DNA from: Xanthobacteraceae bacterium
Lineage (GTDB): Bacteria; Pseudomonadota; Alphaproteobacteria; Rhizobiales; Xanthobacteraceae
Length of the DNA: 64,000 bases
Direction of reading: 5' to 3'
NCBI GenBank assembly: GCA_028282095.1
Contig: JANQIP010000159.1
Coordinates: forward strand, 17,263-81,262
The notes below the pieces were generated by a model. That model made no database searches and had not been told where the DNA came from. It was given only the letters and a program-made list of their open reading frames with translations. The translations under genes were made by a program, and so were the position numbers. Shown one piece after another: positions 18,490-27,823 of the stretch (positions are counted from its first letter, which is position 1; each line of letters opens with the position of its first letter).

Positions 18490-20286
18490 TCAGATCGCGG
18501 TTTCCAGTTCGAGCATCTCGGCGCGCATGGCGGGCGTCGGCGCCGGTGCGATGACCTTGCGCAGCAGCCCCGGTGTTTCGGTCACGAGTTCATCGGCAAA
18601 CACCGCGGCAAGCGCGATCCGCGACTGGTAATCGGCGCCCGAGGCCCCGTTCATCGCGGCAAGGCGTGCCGCTGCGACCGCGCCTTTCAGCAGCAGGCAA
18701 GCGCCGAGCGCGATCGCTGCAAGCCGAAGATAGGGTGTGGCGGCGTAGAGCCGCTCGTCGCTGTCGCGCTCCGGCGCGGCAAGCCATCGGGTCGCCGCGG
18801 CGAGATCGTCGAGCGCAGCCGACGCAGCCGCGATCGCAGGCACCAGCGCCCTCTGGCGGTCGGCCGGCAGCGACGAGACGCCGCCGAGCATCGCACGGCA
18901 TTCCTCGATCAGTGCGTCCATGCCGGCGCCTCCGTCGGGTGCAACCCTGCGGATGACGAGATCGATCGCCTGGATGCCATTGGTGCCTTCGTAGATCGGC
19001 GGGATGCGGGCATCACGCCAAAGCTGGGCCGCGCCGCTCTCCTCGATATAGCCCATCCCGCCATGCACCTGGATGCCGATCGAGGCGGTCTCGACGCCGC
19101 TGTCGGTCGCAAAGGCCTTGAACACGGGCGTGAGCAGATCGGCAAAGGCTTTGCCGCGGCCCTGCCGAGCGGGATCGGCGGCGTCGGCATCGTCGATCGC
19201 GGCGGCGACGAAAAAGGCAATCGCGCGGCTTGCCGCCGTCAGCGCCTTCATGCGGCCGAGCATGCGCCGAACATCGGGATGCGCAACGATCGGCGCGGCG
19301 CCGGTGAAGCCCGCCGCGCGTCCCTGGCGGCGCTCCTTGGCGTAGGCAAAGGCATGTTGGTAGGCCCGCTCACCGATCCCGACCCCCTGCAGGCCGACGG
19401 CGAGACGCGCCCGGTTCATCATGGTGAACATGCAGGCGAGCCCGCGATGCGGCTCGCCCACCAGCCAGCCGACCGCGCCCTGATCGTCGCCATAGATCAT
19501 GGTGCAGGTCGGGCTCGCTTTGATGCCGAGTTTGTGCTCGATGCCGGTACAGCGCAGATCGTTGCGCGCGCCGAGCCTGCCGTCCGCGTGAATAAGGAAT
19601 TTCGGCACGACGAACAGCGAAATGCCCTTGGTGCCCGGCGGCGCATTGGGCAGCCGCGCCAACACCAGATGGATGATGTTCTCGGCGAGATCGTGCTCGC
19701 CGAAGGTGATGAAGATCTTCTGCCCGAACAGCCGATAGGTGTCGCCCTCGGCGGGTTCTGCCCGCGTCGTCAACAGGCCGAGATCGCTGCCGGCCTGTGG
19801 CTCGGTCAGGTTCATGGTGGCCGACCAGTCGCCGGAGATGAGCTTCGGCAGACAGAGCTCGGCAAGCGCCTCGGATGCGTGCGCTTGAATTGCCGGCGCC
19901 GCGCATTGCACCAGCACCGTCAGCGTGGACAGCGCCAGACAACCGCTCGACATCATCTCCATTGTGGCCGAGCCGATGGTAAGGGGCAGTTCGGCACCAC
20001 CATAACGAGACGGCAGGGACACGCCGTCCCAGCCCGCCTCGGTCCAGGCCGTATAGGCCTCGCGCACCTTGGTCGGGATGCGCACCACGCCATTCTCGAA
20101 TGTCGCGCCGGCAAGGTCGCCCGCCTGGTTCACTGGGGCGATCGATTGTTCGACCAGGACCGCCGACTGTTCGAGGACCATTCGCCATTCGTCGCGCGTC
20201 TCGGCAGGAACATCCGGCGCGTGTGGTCCGGGCGCCACCGCGAGAATATTGAACAGGATGTCGTCGACCGGGGCCTGATAGGTCAT
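18490..20286 (-). CDS. Acyl-CoA dehydrogenase family protein
   Basis: MNLTEPQAGSDLG; KIFITFGEHDLAENIIHLVLAR; IQVHGGMGYIEESGAAQLWRDARIPPIYEGTNGIQA; start at MTYQAPVDD. Confidence 0.9.
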   Translation of the reverse strand: MTYQAPVDDILFNILAVAPGPHAPDVPAETRDEWRMVLEQSAVLVEQSIAPVNQAGDLAGATFENGVVRIPTKVREAYTAWTEAGWDGVSLPSRYGGAELPLTIGSATMEMMSSGCLALSTLTVLVQCAAPAIQAHASEALAELCLPKLISGDWSATMNLTEPQAGSDLGLLTTRAEPAEGDTYRLFGQKIFITFGEHDLAENIIHLVLARLPNAPPGTKGISLFVVPKFLIHADGRLGARNDLRCTGIEHKLGIKASPTCTMIYGDDQGAVGWLVGEPHRGLACMFTMMNRARLAVGLQGVGIGERAYQHAFAYAKERRQGRAAGFTGAAPIVAHPDVRRMLGRMKALTAASRAIAFFVAAAIDDADAADPARQGRGKAFADLLTPVFKAFATDSGVETASIGIQVHGGMGYIEESGAAQLWRDARIPPIYEGTNGIQAIDLVIRRVAPDGGAGMDALIEECRAMLGGVSSLPADRQRALVPAIAAASAALDDLAAATRWLAAPERDSDERLYAATPYLRLAAIALGACLLLKGAVAAARLAAMNGASGADYQSRIALAAVFADELVTETPGLLRKVIAPAPTPAMRAEMLELETAI

Positions 20287-20587
20287 GGCGTCTCCCAACG
20301 GATTGAAGGCGCGCTCGCGGTCCACAGACCGGCGGAGAGGAGGCAGGCAGCCATAGCGAGAATCGAGTATGGCAGTTCGCGAGGTCGCTCAGCGAGAAAA
20401 AAAGACGCAGGCGAATCACCATGCCCCCTCGTCGAGGCTAAGATGGGGGACCGTGCCTCGTTTCGATAAAAAACCGATCCGGCGAGCATTGTCTTTTTTT
20501 TGGACATAATAGCTATAGCATATAATGATCTCAAGCGCCGGATGCTTCGCTGCCGTCCGCTGGACGACTTGTCGAGAAGGGGTAGGA

Positions 20588-21262
20588 ATGGCAACAAACG
20601 CGCCGCGAAGGAAACGAGCAGGCCTTTCGGCTGCGAAAGAGCCGAGGATCGGTACCGATGCGCCGCTGTCGCTCGGGCCGCTGCCCCATTATACCGGCTA
20701 CGTCCTGCGCCGGGCGCAGCTTGCCCTGTTCGAGCAGTTCATCACCGTGTTCAAGCAGCTCGACCTGCGGCCGGCGCAATTCAGCGTGCTGCTGCTGGTG
20801 GATGCCAATCCCGGCCGGCGGCAAGCGGAGATCGCGGCAGCGCTCAGCATAAGGCAGGCGAACCTGGTCGGCCTGATCGACGGACTGGACCGGCGTGGCC
20901 TTACCAGGCGCAAGCGGCTGGCGGCTGATCGCAGAGCCTATGCCCTGACATTGACCGCGAAAGGCGCGGCGCTGCTGAAGAAGGCATGCGCGCTACAGGC
21001 GCAATTCGAAGAGCGCCTTGAATCCGAACTCGGCACCAGCGAACACAAACGACTGATCGCGAATTTGACCAAGCTGCACCGCGTGCTGACGATACCCAGT
21101 CCCTACGTGTCAAAGAGCGCTGCGCGCTCGCGGCTATCAAGTCGGCCGAAGACGCCCGTTCGGGCAAGGGCGCAGTCGTTGAAGAACGATAGCCTTGCGT
21201 CCGGGCCAAAGCCACGGAGAGGACAGGCCGGCGGCCTTGCGAAGACCGGCTCCTCCGGATGA
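20588..21262 (+). CDS. MarR family transcriptional regulator
   Basis: wHTH region FSVLLLVDANPGRRQAEIAAALSIRQANLVGLIDGLDRRGLTRRKRLAADRRAYALTLT. Confidence 0.85.
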   Translation: MATNAPRRKRAGLSAAKEPRIGTDAPLSLGPLPHYTGYVLRRAQLALFEQFITVFKQLDLRPAQFSVLLLVDANPGRRQAEIAAALSIRQANLVGLIDGLDRRGLTRRKRLAADRRAYALTLTAKGAALLKKACALQAQFEERLESELGTSEHKRLIANLTKLHRVLTIPSPYVSKSAARSRLSSRPKTPVRARAQSLKNDSLASGPKPRRGQAGGLAKTGSSG

Positions 21263-21309
21263 GTGTTTCCCTTGGGGTGTCGGCTTTGCGTGCGCATGCT
21301 CTGACGAAG

Positions 21310-22407
21310 TTACGGACGTAGCAGCGCCGCCGTGTGCTCGTCGAGCGCGACCGTCTTGATCAGCGTGAAGACACGCCGCCCGACCGCAAGGTCGAGTTCG
21401 TCGACCGCCATACGCGTCGCCGCCGCAGCGATATGGCCATGGCCGTCGAGATTGACGACGAGCATGGCCAGCGGGCCGTCATTCGTCTTGATCTGACCGA
21501 TCGTTCCCGCGAGCACCGTGCGCACGCTGAGGCCGGGCGGCCGTGCCACCGCCAGCGTCACGTCGGTCGCCCGCACGATGACCCGGCAGTCACGCCCGAT
21601 CGGGCCGGCTGCGCCAACAAGCCGGATCGTCCCCGCCGGATGGTGCAGCTCGGTCAGCCCGTAGGCGGCATCGTACCCCGCCACGCGGCCGGTGATGAAG
21701 GAGGCACGGTCGAACCGGCTCTCGCCGGCCTGCACCGCCGCCAGTCCGAACACATCCTCGACCGGCCCGGCCGCCACCACCCGGCCGCTCTCGATCACGA
21801 CGACGCGCGCGGCAAGGCGCGCAACCTCGTCGACAGCATGCGAGACATAGACGATCGGAATGCCGAACTCATCGCGCAGCCGCTCGATCAGCGGCAGGAT
21901 TTCGAGCTTGCGCTGGCTGTCGAGCGAGGCGAGCGGCTCGTCCATGAGGAGAATGCGCGGCGCGGCGAACAACGCGCGGCCGATCGCGACACGCTGGATC
22001 TCCCCACCCGACAGGCGCGCCGGCCGGCGATCGAGGAGATGGCCGATTCCGAGCGTTTCGATCAGCGGCTCGAAGGCGATGAGCTCGCGCGACTTGGCGG
22101 CGAACCAGCGCCCGAACAGGAGATTGTGCCGCACGCTCAGATGCGGAAAGAGTTGCGCGTTCTGGAAGACGAGCCCGATACGGCGGGCATGGGCCGGCAC
22201 GAACACGCCGGCGTCGGTGTCGACAAGCGTGCGGCCGTCGAGCACGATGCGCCCGCTCTCGGGCCGGGTGAGCCCGGCGATCACATTGAGGACCGCCGTC
22301 TTGCCGGCGCCGGAGCGGCCGAACAGGGCGACAACGCCGGCTTCGTTCTCGAATGCGACATCGAGGTCGAAGGCGCCAAGCCGCTTTCTGATCGCCACCT
22401 TGATCAT
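21310..22407 (-). CDS. modC: Molybdate ABC transporter ATP-binding protein
   Basis: Walker A GRSGAGKTA, LSGGEIQRVAIGRAL, LLMDEPLASLD; C-terminal TOBE-like region; downstream of modB. Confidence 0.9.
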   Translation of the reverse strand: MIKVAIRKRLGAFDLDVAFENEAGVVALFGRSGAGKTAVLNVIAGLTRPESGRIVLDGRTLVDTDAGVFVPAHARRIGLVFQNAQLFPHLSVRHNLLFGRWFAAKSRELIAFEPLIETLGIGHLLDRRPARLSGGEIQRVAIGRALFAAPRILLMDEPLASLDSQRKLEILPLIERLRDEFGIPIVYVSHAVDEVARLAARVVVIESGRVVAAGPVEDVFGLAAVQAGESRFDRASFITGRVAGYDAAYGLTELHHPAGTIRLVGAAGPIGRDCRVIVRATDVTLAVARPPGLSVRTVLAGTIGQIKTNDGPLAMLVVNLDGHGHIAAAATRMAVDELDLAVGRRVFTLIKTVALDEHTAALLRP

Positions 22408-23102
22408 TCAAAACGGGCCAGGCGCTTGTGCGCGCTACGCTGCACGATTTCGGAGACGATCAGCGCCGACAGCGCAATGACGACGGCGACGACGGTCAGC
22501 CGCAAGGCGCTCGCTTCACCGCCGGGCACCTGCGTATAGGTATAGATCGCGGCCGACAAAGTCTGCGTCTCGCCGGGAATGTTGGAAACAAAAGTAATGG
22601 TGGCGCCGAACTCGCCCAGCGCCTTGGCAAAGCACAGAACCGAGCCGACGAGGACCCCCGGCAGCGCGAGCGGCAGCGTTACCAGGCCGAAGGTCCATAG
22701 CCGGCTCGCACCGAGCGTTCCCGCCGCATCCTCAAGCCGGCGATCGATCGCCTCGATCGACAGCCTGATCGCGCGCACCATCAGCGGGAAGCTCATCACC
22801 GCGCAGGCAAGCGCGGCACCGGTCCAGCGGAACGCGAACACGATGCCAAAATTCTCGGCAAGAAAAGCACCGATCGGCCCGCGCCGACCGAACAGGATCA
22901 AGAGGAAATAGCCGGTCACGACCGGCGGCAGCACCAGCGGAAGGTGCACGAAGCCATCGAACAGAACCTTGCCGGGAAACCGCCAACGCGCGAGCACATA
23001 GGCGACGAATATGCCGATCGGCAGGTTCACCAATGTCGCCACGATCGCGATCCTCAGCGAGAGATGGATCGCGGTCAGTTCTTCGGGCGACAGATCGAAC
23101 AA
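22404..23102 (-). CDS. modB: Molybdate ABC transporter permease
   Basis: LPLVLPPVVTGYFLLILFG; EDAAGTLGASRLWTFGLVTLPLALPG; ALGEFGATITF. Confidence 0.93.
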   Translation of the reverse strand: MFDLSPEELTAIHLSLRIAIVATLVNLPIGIFVAYVLARWRFPGKVLFDGFVHLPLVLPPVVTGYFLLILFGRRGPIGAFLAENFGIVFAFRWTGAALACAVMSFPLMVRAIRLSIEAIDRRLEDAAGTLGASRLWTFGLVTLPLALPGVLVGSVLCFAKALGEFGATITFVSNIPGETQTLSAAIYTYTQVPGGEASALRLTVVAVVIALSALIVSEIVQRSAHKRLARFE

Positions 23103-23117
23103 GGCGGAACTCCATCA

Positions 23118-23556
23118 GCATTTTCCGGCGAAGTGGGAACCGGTTCGCCGTCGAAAACGCGACCAGCAAGCAGCATTCTCCGGCGAAGTGGGAACCGGTT
23201 CGCCGCAGAAAATGCGACTAGCAAGAAGCATTTTCCGGCGAAGCCTGCCCTCGGACCTGATCCGGGGGTGGGATCGGTTCGCCGTCGAAAACGCGACCAG
23301 CAAGAAGCATTTTCCGGCGAAGCCTGCCCTCGGACCTGATCCGGGGGTAGGACCGGTTCGCCGTCGAAAACGCGACCAGCAAGCAGCGTTTTCCGGCGAA
23401 GTGGGAACCGGTTCGCCGTCGAAAACGCGACCAGCAAGCAGCATTCTCCGGCGAAGCCTGCCCTCGGACCTGATCCGGGGATAGGAGCCCTTCGCCGTCG
23501 AAAACACGACAAGCATTTCCCGGCGAACGGACCGGTTCGCCTTTGAAAATGCGACC
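23118..23556. repeat. Family F repeat array, seven units in two length classes
   Basis: GCATTTTCCGGCGAAG..GGTTCGCCGTCGAAAACGCGACCAGCAAG units start at 23118, 23173, 23228, 23307, 23386, 23441 and 23513. Confidence 0.92.
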
Positions 23557-23647
23557 AAAAAGAGCGGATTGGCGCGAATTCCGTTTCCATCGAAACAGAA
23601 TTTGGGTGAGGCCCGCGATCGGAGCCATCGCTTCGACCGCCGTGCTC

Positions 23648-23739
23648 AGAGCGTGATCCATTCATTTTGAATCGCGCTCTTGTCTCTTTGTTTGTCGCAC
23701 AATCTTGTCCGAAAAGTCTGCAACTTTTCGGGATCATGC
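23648..23739. repeat. Family A composite repeat
   Basis: AGAGCGTGATCCATTCATTTTGAATCGCGCTCT + A palindrome. Confidence 0.85.
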
Positions 23740-23775
23740 TTCAAAGCAAGGATCGGGCCGCAAGTGCGGAGACCT

Positions 23776-23999
23776 AGAGCGCGATCCATTCAGGTTGAAT
23801 CGATCGCGCTCTCTTTAGTCTTTGTTTTGTCGCATGATCTTGTCCGAAAAGTCTGCCAACTTTTCGGCATCATGCTCTAGTGTTTCCTTCTCTGACGGTC
23901 CGATCCCAGACCCGTCAGGTAAGGAACACCAGCTAATCTGGTGCTTTGTGATGCGGCACCAACACGATGAGACGAGCTCAAGCGTTGGTGCCGCATCAC
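23776..23999. repeat. Composite repeat IR1-A-C-B
   Basis: IR1+A 23776-23879, C 23880-23929, B 23948-23999. Confidence 0.88.
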
Positions 24000-24065
24000 G
24001 AGGGCGCCCCTGCCTCCCGCTCTGTCCCCTCCCCCCGGCTGATTTCGCCACGGTCACAGGCTCTT

Positions 24066-24232
24066 GAGCGCGATTGCTTAAGTTCGATCAACCGCGCGCT
24101 TGCTGTTCGCCTTTTCTCGCATGATGTTGCCCCAAAAGTCTGAAATTCCTTGAGATCATGCTCCAGATTCCGTTCATTCCCGCGCAAGCGGGGATGAAGC
24201 CTTCTGGTTCCTGCTTTCGCGGTGACGAATGG
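24066..24232. repeat. Diverged family A composite followed by family D repeat
   Basis: GAGCGCGATTGCTTAAG..ATGATGTTGCCCC..GAGATCATGC; then CGTTCATTCCCGCGCAAGCGGGG..CGCGGTGACGAATGG. Confidence 0.75.
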
Positions 24233-24241
24233 ACTGAGGAA

Positions 24242-25048
24242 TCAGTTGCCGAGCACGGCAAAGCCGTGCTGCTCGAACAGCTTTGCGGCTTTCGGCGTGC
24301 TGAGAAAGGCGAGAAAAGCCCGCGCCGCCGGATGCTGCGAGGCCGCCGTGAGCGCGACCGGATAGACGATCGGCCCATGCGTGCCGGTCGGGAAGACATC
24401 GAGGATCTTGACCTTCGGCTCTGCCCTTGCGTCGGTCGCATAGACGATGCCGAGCACCGCCTCCCCGCGGGCGACGAACGCCAGCGCGACGCGCACATTC
24501 TCGCTCTGGGCGATCCGATCCGCGATACCCGCCCATAGGCCAAGTTTCTCGAGCGCCGCCTTGGCGTATTTGCCGGCCGGCACCGCCTCGACATTCGCAG
24601 TCGCAAGGCGGCCGTCGCCGAGCATGCCGGAGAGGTCGCCGCCGGGCGCAATCTTGTGCGTCACTGCGGAGTCCGCCGGTGCGATCAGCACCAGCGTATT
24701 GCCCAGTAGATTCCGCCGCGTCTGTGGCGCGATCAGCTTGTGCTCGGCCAGCCACTCCATCCAGTCGTGGTCGGCGGAGAGGAAAAGATCGGCCGGAGCG
24801 CCCTGCTCGATCTGCCGCGCGAGCGCCGAGCTTGCAGCATAGGAAATGACCACATCGCCGCCGGTTTCCGCCTCCCATGCCGCCGCGACCGCGTCGAGTG
24901 CGTTTTTCAAACTCGCGGCGGCAAAGACGAGGATGGGCCGCTTCTCGCTCGTCTGCGCGCGAGCCTCAGGCGTTGCGACGGGCACCGAAAACGCGAGCAG
25001 ACATGCCAGCATCCAGTAGCGCATTTTATACTTCATAAGCGCGAACAC
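24242..25048 (-). CDS. modA: Molybdate ABC transporter substrate-binding protein
   Basis: Signal peptide; ILVFAAASLKNALDAVAAAWE; ISYAASSALARQIEQGAPADLFLSAD; RNLLGNTLVLIAP. Confidence 0.93.
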   Translation of the reverse strand: MFALMKYKMRYWMLACLLAFSVPVATPEARAQTSEKRPILVFAAASLKNALDAVAAAWEAETGGDVVISYAASSALARQIEQGAPADLFLSADHDWMEWLAEHKLIAPQTRRNLLGNTLVLIAPADSAVTHKIAPGGDLSGMLGDGRLATANVEAVPAGKYAKAALEKLGLWAGIADRIAQSENVRVALAFVARGEAVLGIVYATDARAEPKVKILDVFPTGTHGPIVYPVALTAASQHPAARAFLAFLSTPKAAKLFEQHGFAVLGN

Positions 25049-25122
25049 GGAATCTCTCCAAATCTCTGCGATTTCGAGTGAATGCCAAGCCCTGCGTGCT
25101 CACGGGTCAAGCAGATGAACCA

Positions 25123-25343
25123 AGAGCGCGATTGCTTCAGGTCGGTTTAATCGCGCTCTATTTCCCTTTGATTTCCCGCATGATCTTGTCCGAAAAGTCT
25201 GCCAATTTTTCGGGATCATGCTCTAGTGATGCGGCACCAACGCTTGGGCTCGTCTCATTGTGTTGGTGCCGCATCACAAACTAACGGATTAGCTGGTGTT
25301 CCTTACCTGACGGTCCGGGATCAGACCGTCAGAAGGAAACACT
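25123..25343. repeat. Composite repeat IR1-A-B-C
   Basis: IR1+A 25123-25224, B 25227-25277, C 25296-25343. Confidence 0.88.
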
Positions 25344-25554
25344 AGACAAAGCCATCAGCCGGCCTGTGGCGCGATCGCGCCTGTGGTATATGAACCGGTC
25401 GCCCGCCGATACGCCCCGCACTCGCCGGGCGTGGTGTTTATTCCAAGTGGGGCGCGTCGTCGATCCGTCCAGCCGGCGCGCATTGTTCTTGCCGCGGTCA
25501 TGATAAACACGCAGTAATCAACGACCCACGCCCGCCGCTCGAGGTCTCATAACA

Positions 25555-26844
25555 ATGACGCATCCAGCATTTGAGAGCGCCGCCGCACACATCTCCCCCG
25601 ATCTCATCCGTGACACGCTTGTCGATCTCATCAATATTGCAAGTCCGACCGGCAAGGAGTCCGCCGTCGCCCATTATCTGGTGGAGCGGATGCGCACGGC
25701 CGGCCTTGCCACCGACCTTCCGTTGGTCGAACCGGACCGTCCCAACGCGGTCGGGCACCTGCGTGGACGCGGCGACGGCAACAACCTCCTGCTCGCCGGA
25801 CATATGGACACCGCCTATGGCGGCGCGGAAGTGGCCCCCCTTGGCGAGGGGTTCCGACCGCATGCGGTGATCCGCGACGGCTGGGTATTCGGGCTTGGCG
25901 CAAACAATATGAAAAGCGGGCTCGCCGCCGCGCTGGTCGCGATCGAGGCGCTTGCTAAATCCGGCATCACGCTCGCCGGCGACGTTACTCTCGGCGCAAC
26001 GGTCGGCGAGATCGAGAAGGCGCCGATCGAGGAGTTCCAGGGCGTTGCCTATTCGGGCCACGGCGTCGGTAGCAGGCATCTCGTGACCCACGGCGTGACG
26101 GCCGATTACGCGATCGTTGCCGAGCCCACCGGGCTGCATACGGCAATCGCCAATATGGGCTGCATCTGGCTCAGGGTGACGCTGAGCGGGACGCCGTCCC
26201 ATGCGGCGCTCGCCAACAGCCCCGGCGTCGTCAACGCCATTGCCACAATGCATGAATTGCAGGCCGACATTGCCGCCTGGGCGAAGGACTATGAGAACCG
26301 TCACGAGTTCATGGGTGAGCATCCCAATGTGACATTGGCGGCGATCCGCGGCGGCGTGCCATGGCGCCTGTCACGCACGCCGTCCTCATGCAGCCTTTAC
26401 CTCGATATCCGCACGGTGCCGGGCCAGAACGTCGAGACGGTGAAGCGGGACCTGCGAAAGCTGCTGCGCTGGTTTGCTGAACGCACCGGCGTGCCGGAGC
26501 CGAGCCTTCACGTCTATGTCATCGAGCCGCCGGTTGCGCTCGATGCGAATCTTCCGGTCGTCGACGCTCTGGGCGCGGCGCAGGCGCTTGTCCTGGGTGA
26601 GAGGATGATGCCCGGCATGCGCCGGACCGGCGCCGATTCCGTGCACTTTGTCGCTTATGGCGTCCCCTGCGTCGGTTTCGGGCCAGGCGGACGGTTGCAT
26701 CCGGATGCAAGCGGTTCTTCCATGTACACCTATGGCGAACATGTGCTGATCGAGGATGTGGTCGCCGCATCGCGCATTTATCTCGCGACCGCCCTCGACC
26801 TGTGCAGCCGCAAGGCCGACGTCGTCGAACCCTGGTCGATCTGA
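25555..26844 (+). CDS. M20 family metallopeptidase/deacylase
   Basis: LLAGHMDTAYGG; GLGANNMKSGLAAAL; TVGEIEKAPIEE; GFGPGGRLHPDASGSSMYTYGEHV. Confidence 0.85.
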   Translation: MTHPAFESAAAHISPDLIRDTLVDLINIASPTGKESAVAHYLVERMRTAGLATDLPLVEPDRPNAVGHLRGRGDGNNLLLAGHMDTAYGGAEVAPLGEGFRPHAVIRDGWVFGLGANNMKSGLAAALVAIEALAKSGITLAGDVTLGATVGEIEKAPIEEFQGVAYSGHGVGSRHLVTHGVTADYAIVAEPTGLHTAIANMGCIWLRVTLSGTPSHAALANSPGVVNAIATMHELQADIAAWAKDYENRHEFMGEHPNVTLAAIRGGVPWRLSRTPSSCSLYLDIRTVPGQNVETVKRDLRKLLRWFAERTGVPEPSLHVYVIEPPVALDANLPVVDALGAAQALVLGERMMPGMRRTGADSVHFVAYGVPCVGFGPGGRLHPDASGSSMYTYGEHVLIEDVVAASRIYLATALDLCSRKADVVEPWSI

Positions 26845-27052
26845 TCCGTCACGGCATGCCGACGGAGTGCGTCCTCCCGGTCACGTCGTTTGCGTGACCG
26901 GTCGCCGTGCGATTAGTTGGAAGTCGAACAATTCTATTCGGCGACCTCGGTCAGTGTACTGTTAGTGGCTTTTAAAAAAGTCATACGATAGAAAAAGAGA
27001 AATGGAGTGTGATCGATTCAACCTCGAAGCAATCGCGCTCCAGAACTGAATA

Positions 27053-27720
27053 ACCTCTCCCCGCTTGCGGGGAGAGGTCGGATTGTCGAAGCGTCAGCTT
27101 CGGCAATCCGGGTGAGGGGCAGACTTGGCCGGGGCAAAGGCCGATCGCGCGATCCAAGGGTCACTGCGTTCCGCGCTCTCGGAACAACGATGGTCTGACA
27201 AAGGCGGCTGGTGTGATTCATTGAAACGATCGCAGGCGCCCCTTGGCAGCGCCGCAGCCCCCTCACCCGCCGCGCTTTGCGCGTCGACCTCTCCCCGCAA
27301 GCGGGGAGAGGTGTTTTGGCGGGATCAGTGACCCTGTCGCAAAGTAGCGCTTAGGATGTGGCTTAGCGCGTAGGGTGGATTAGCGCCGAAGGCGCGTAAC
27401 CCACAGCCAAGATTGCCGCTGTCCTTATGCCGGCCAATCGGATGGCGTGCGCACGTTTCCTTCTCCTCGCTTGCGGGGAGAAGGTGGCGAGCGGCAATGC
27501 CGCGAGCCGGATGAGGGGCTTTGACTTTTCCGCGATCCCCGTGCTGGCCCCTCACCCGCCGCGCTTCGCGAGCGTTGCCTTCTCCTCGCTTGCGGGGAGA
27601 AGATGGCGAGCGGCAATGCCGCGAGCCGGATGAGGGGCTCTTGCTTTTCCGCGATGCTATGCTGGCCCCTCACCCGCCGCGCTTCGCGCGTCGACCTCTC
27701 CCCGCAAGCGGGGAGAGGTA
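27053..27720. repeat. Cluster of family E repeats (CCTCTCCCCGCTTGCGGGGAGAGG palindromes with GGGTGAGGGGC / CCCCTCACCCGCCGCGCTTCGCG arms)
   Basis: Palindromes near 27054, 27290, 27464, 27580 and 27695 in two subtypes (CTCTCC and TTCTCC). Confidence 0.85.
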
Positions 27721-27823
27721 ATACTTCCGCGAGCCTGAGCTAGAACTGATCCGGAAAAGGCGGGCGCGCTGAAAACCTCTGTATCAAATCGTGTCTGAAT
27801 GAAAGCGCAATTGCGGTCGCCAA

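Noticed and set aside
19063-20469. 468-aa plus-strand ORF
   Set aside because: Antisense to the acyl-CoA dehydrogenase; shadow ORF
21334-22539. 401-aa plus-strand ORF
   Set aside because: Antisense to modC; shadow ORF
23118-23556. Possible CRISPR array (regularly spaced repeats)
   Set aside because: Units are contiguous and similar over their full length, with no unique spacers and no cas genes nearby
23075-23737. Overlapping reverse-strand ORFs (220, 147 and 147 aa) with repetitive sequence LLVAFSTANRFPLRRK
   Set aside because: These are translations of the F repeat array in several frames at once; no independent coding evidence
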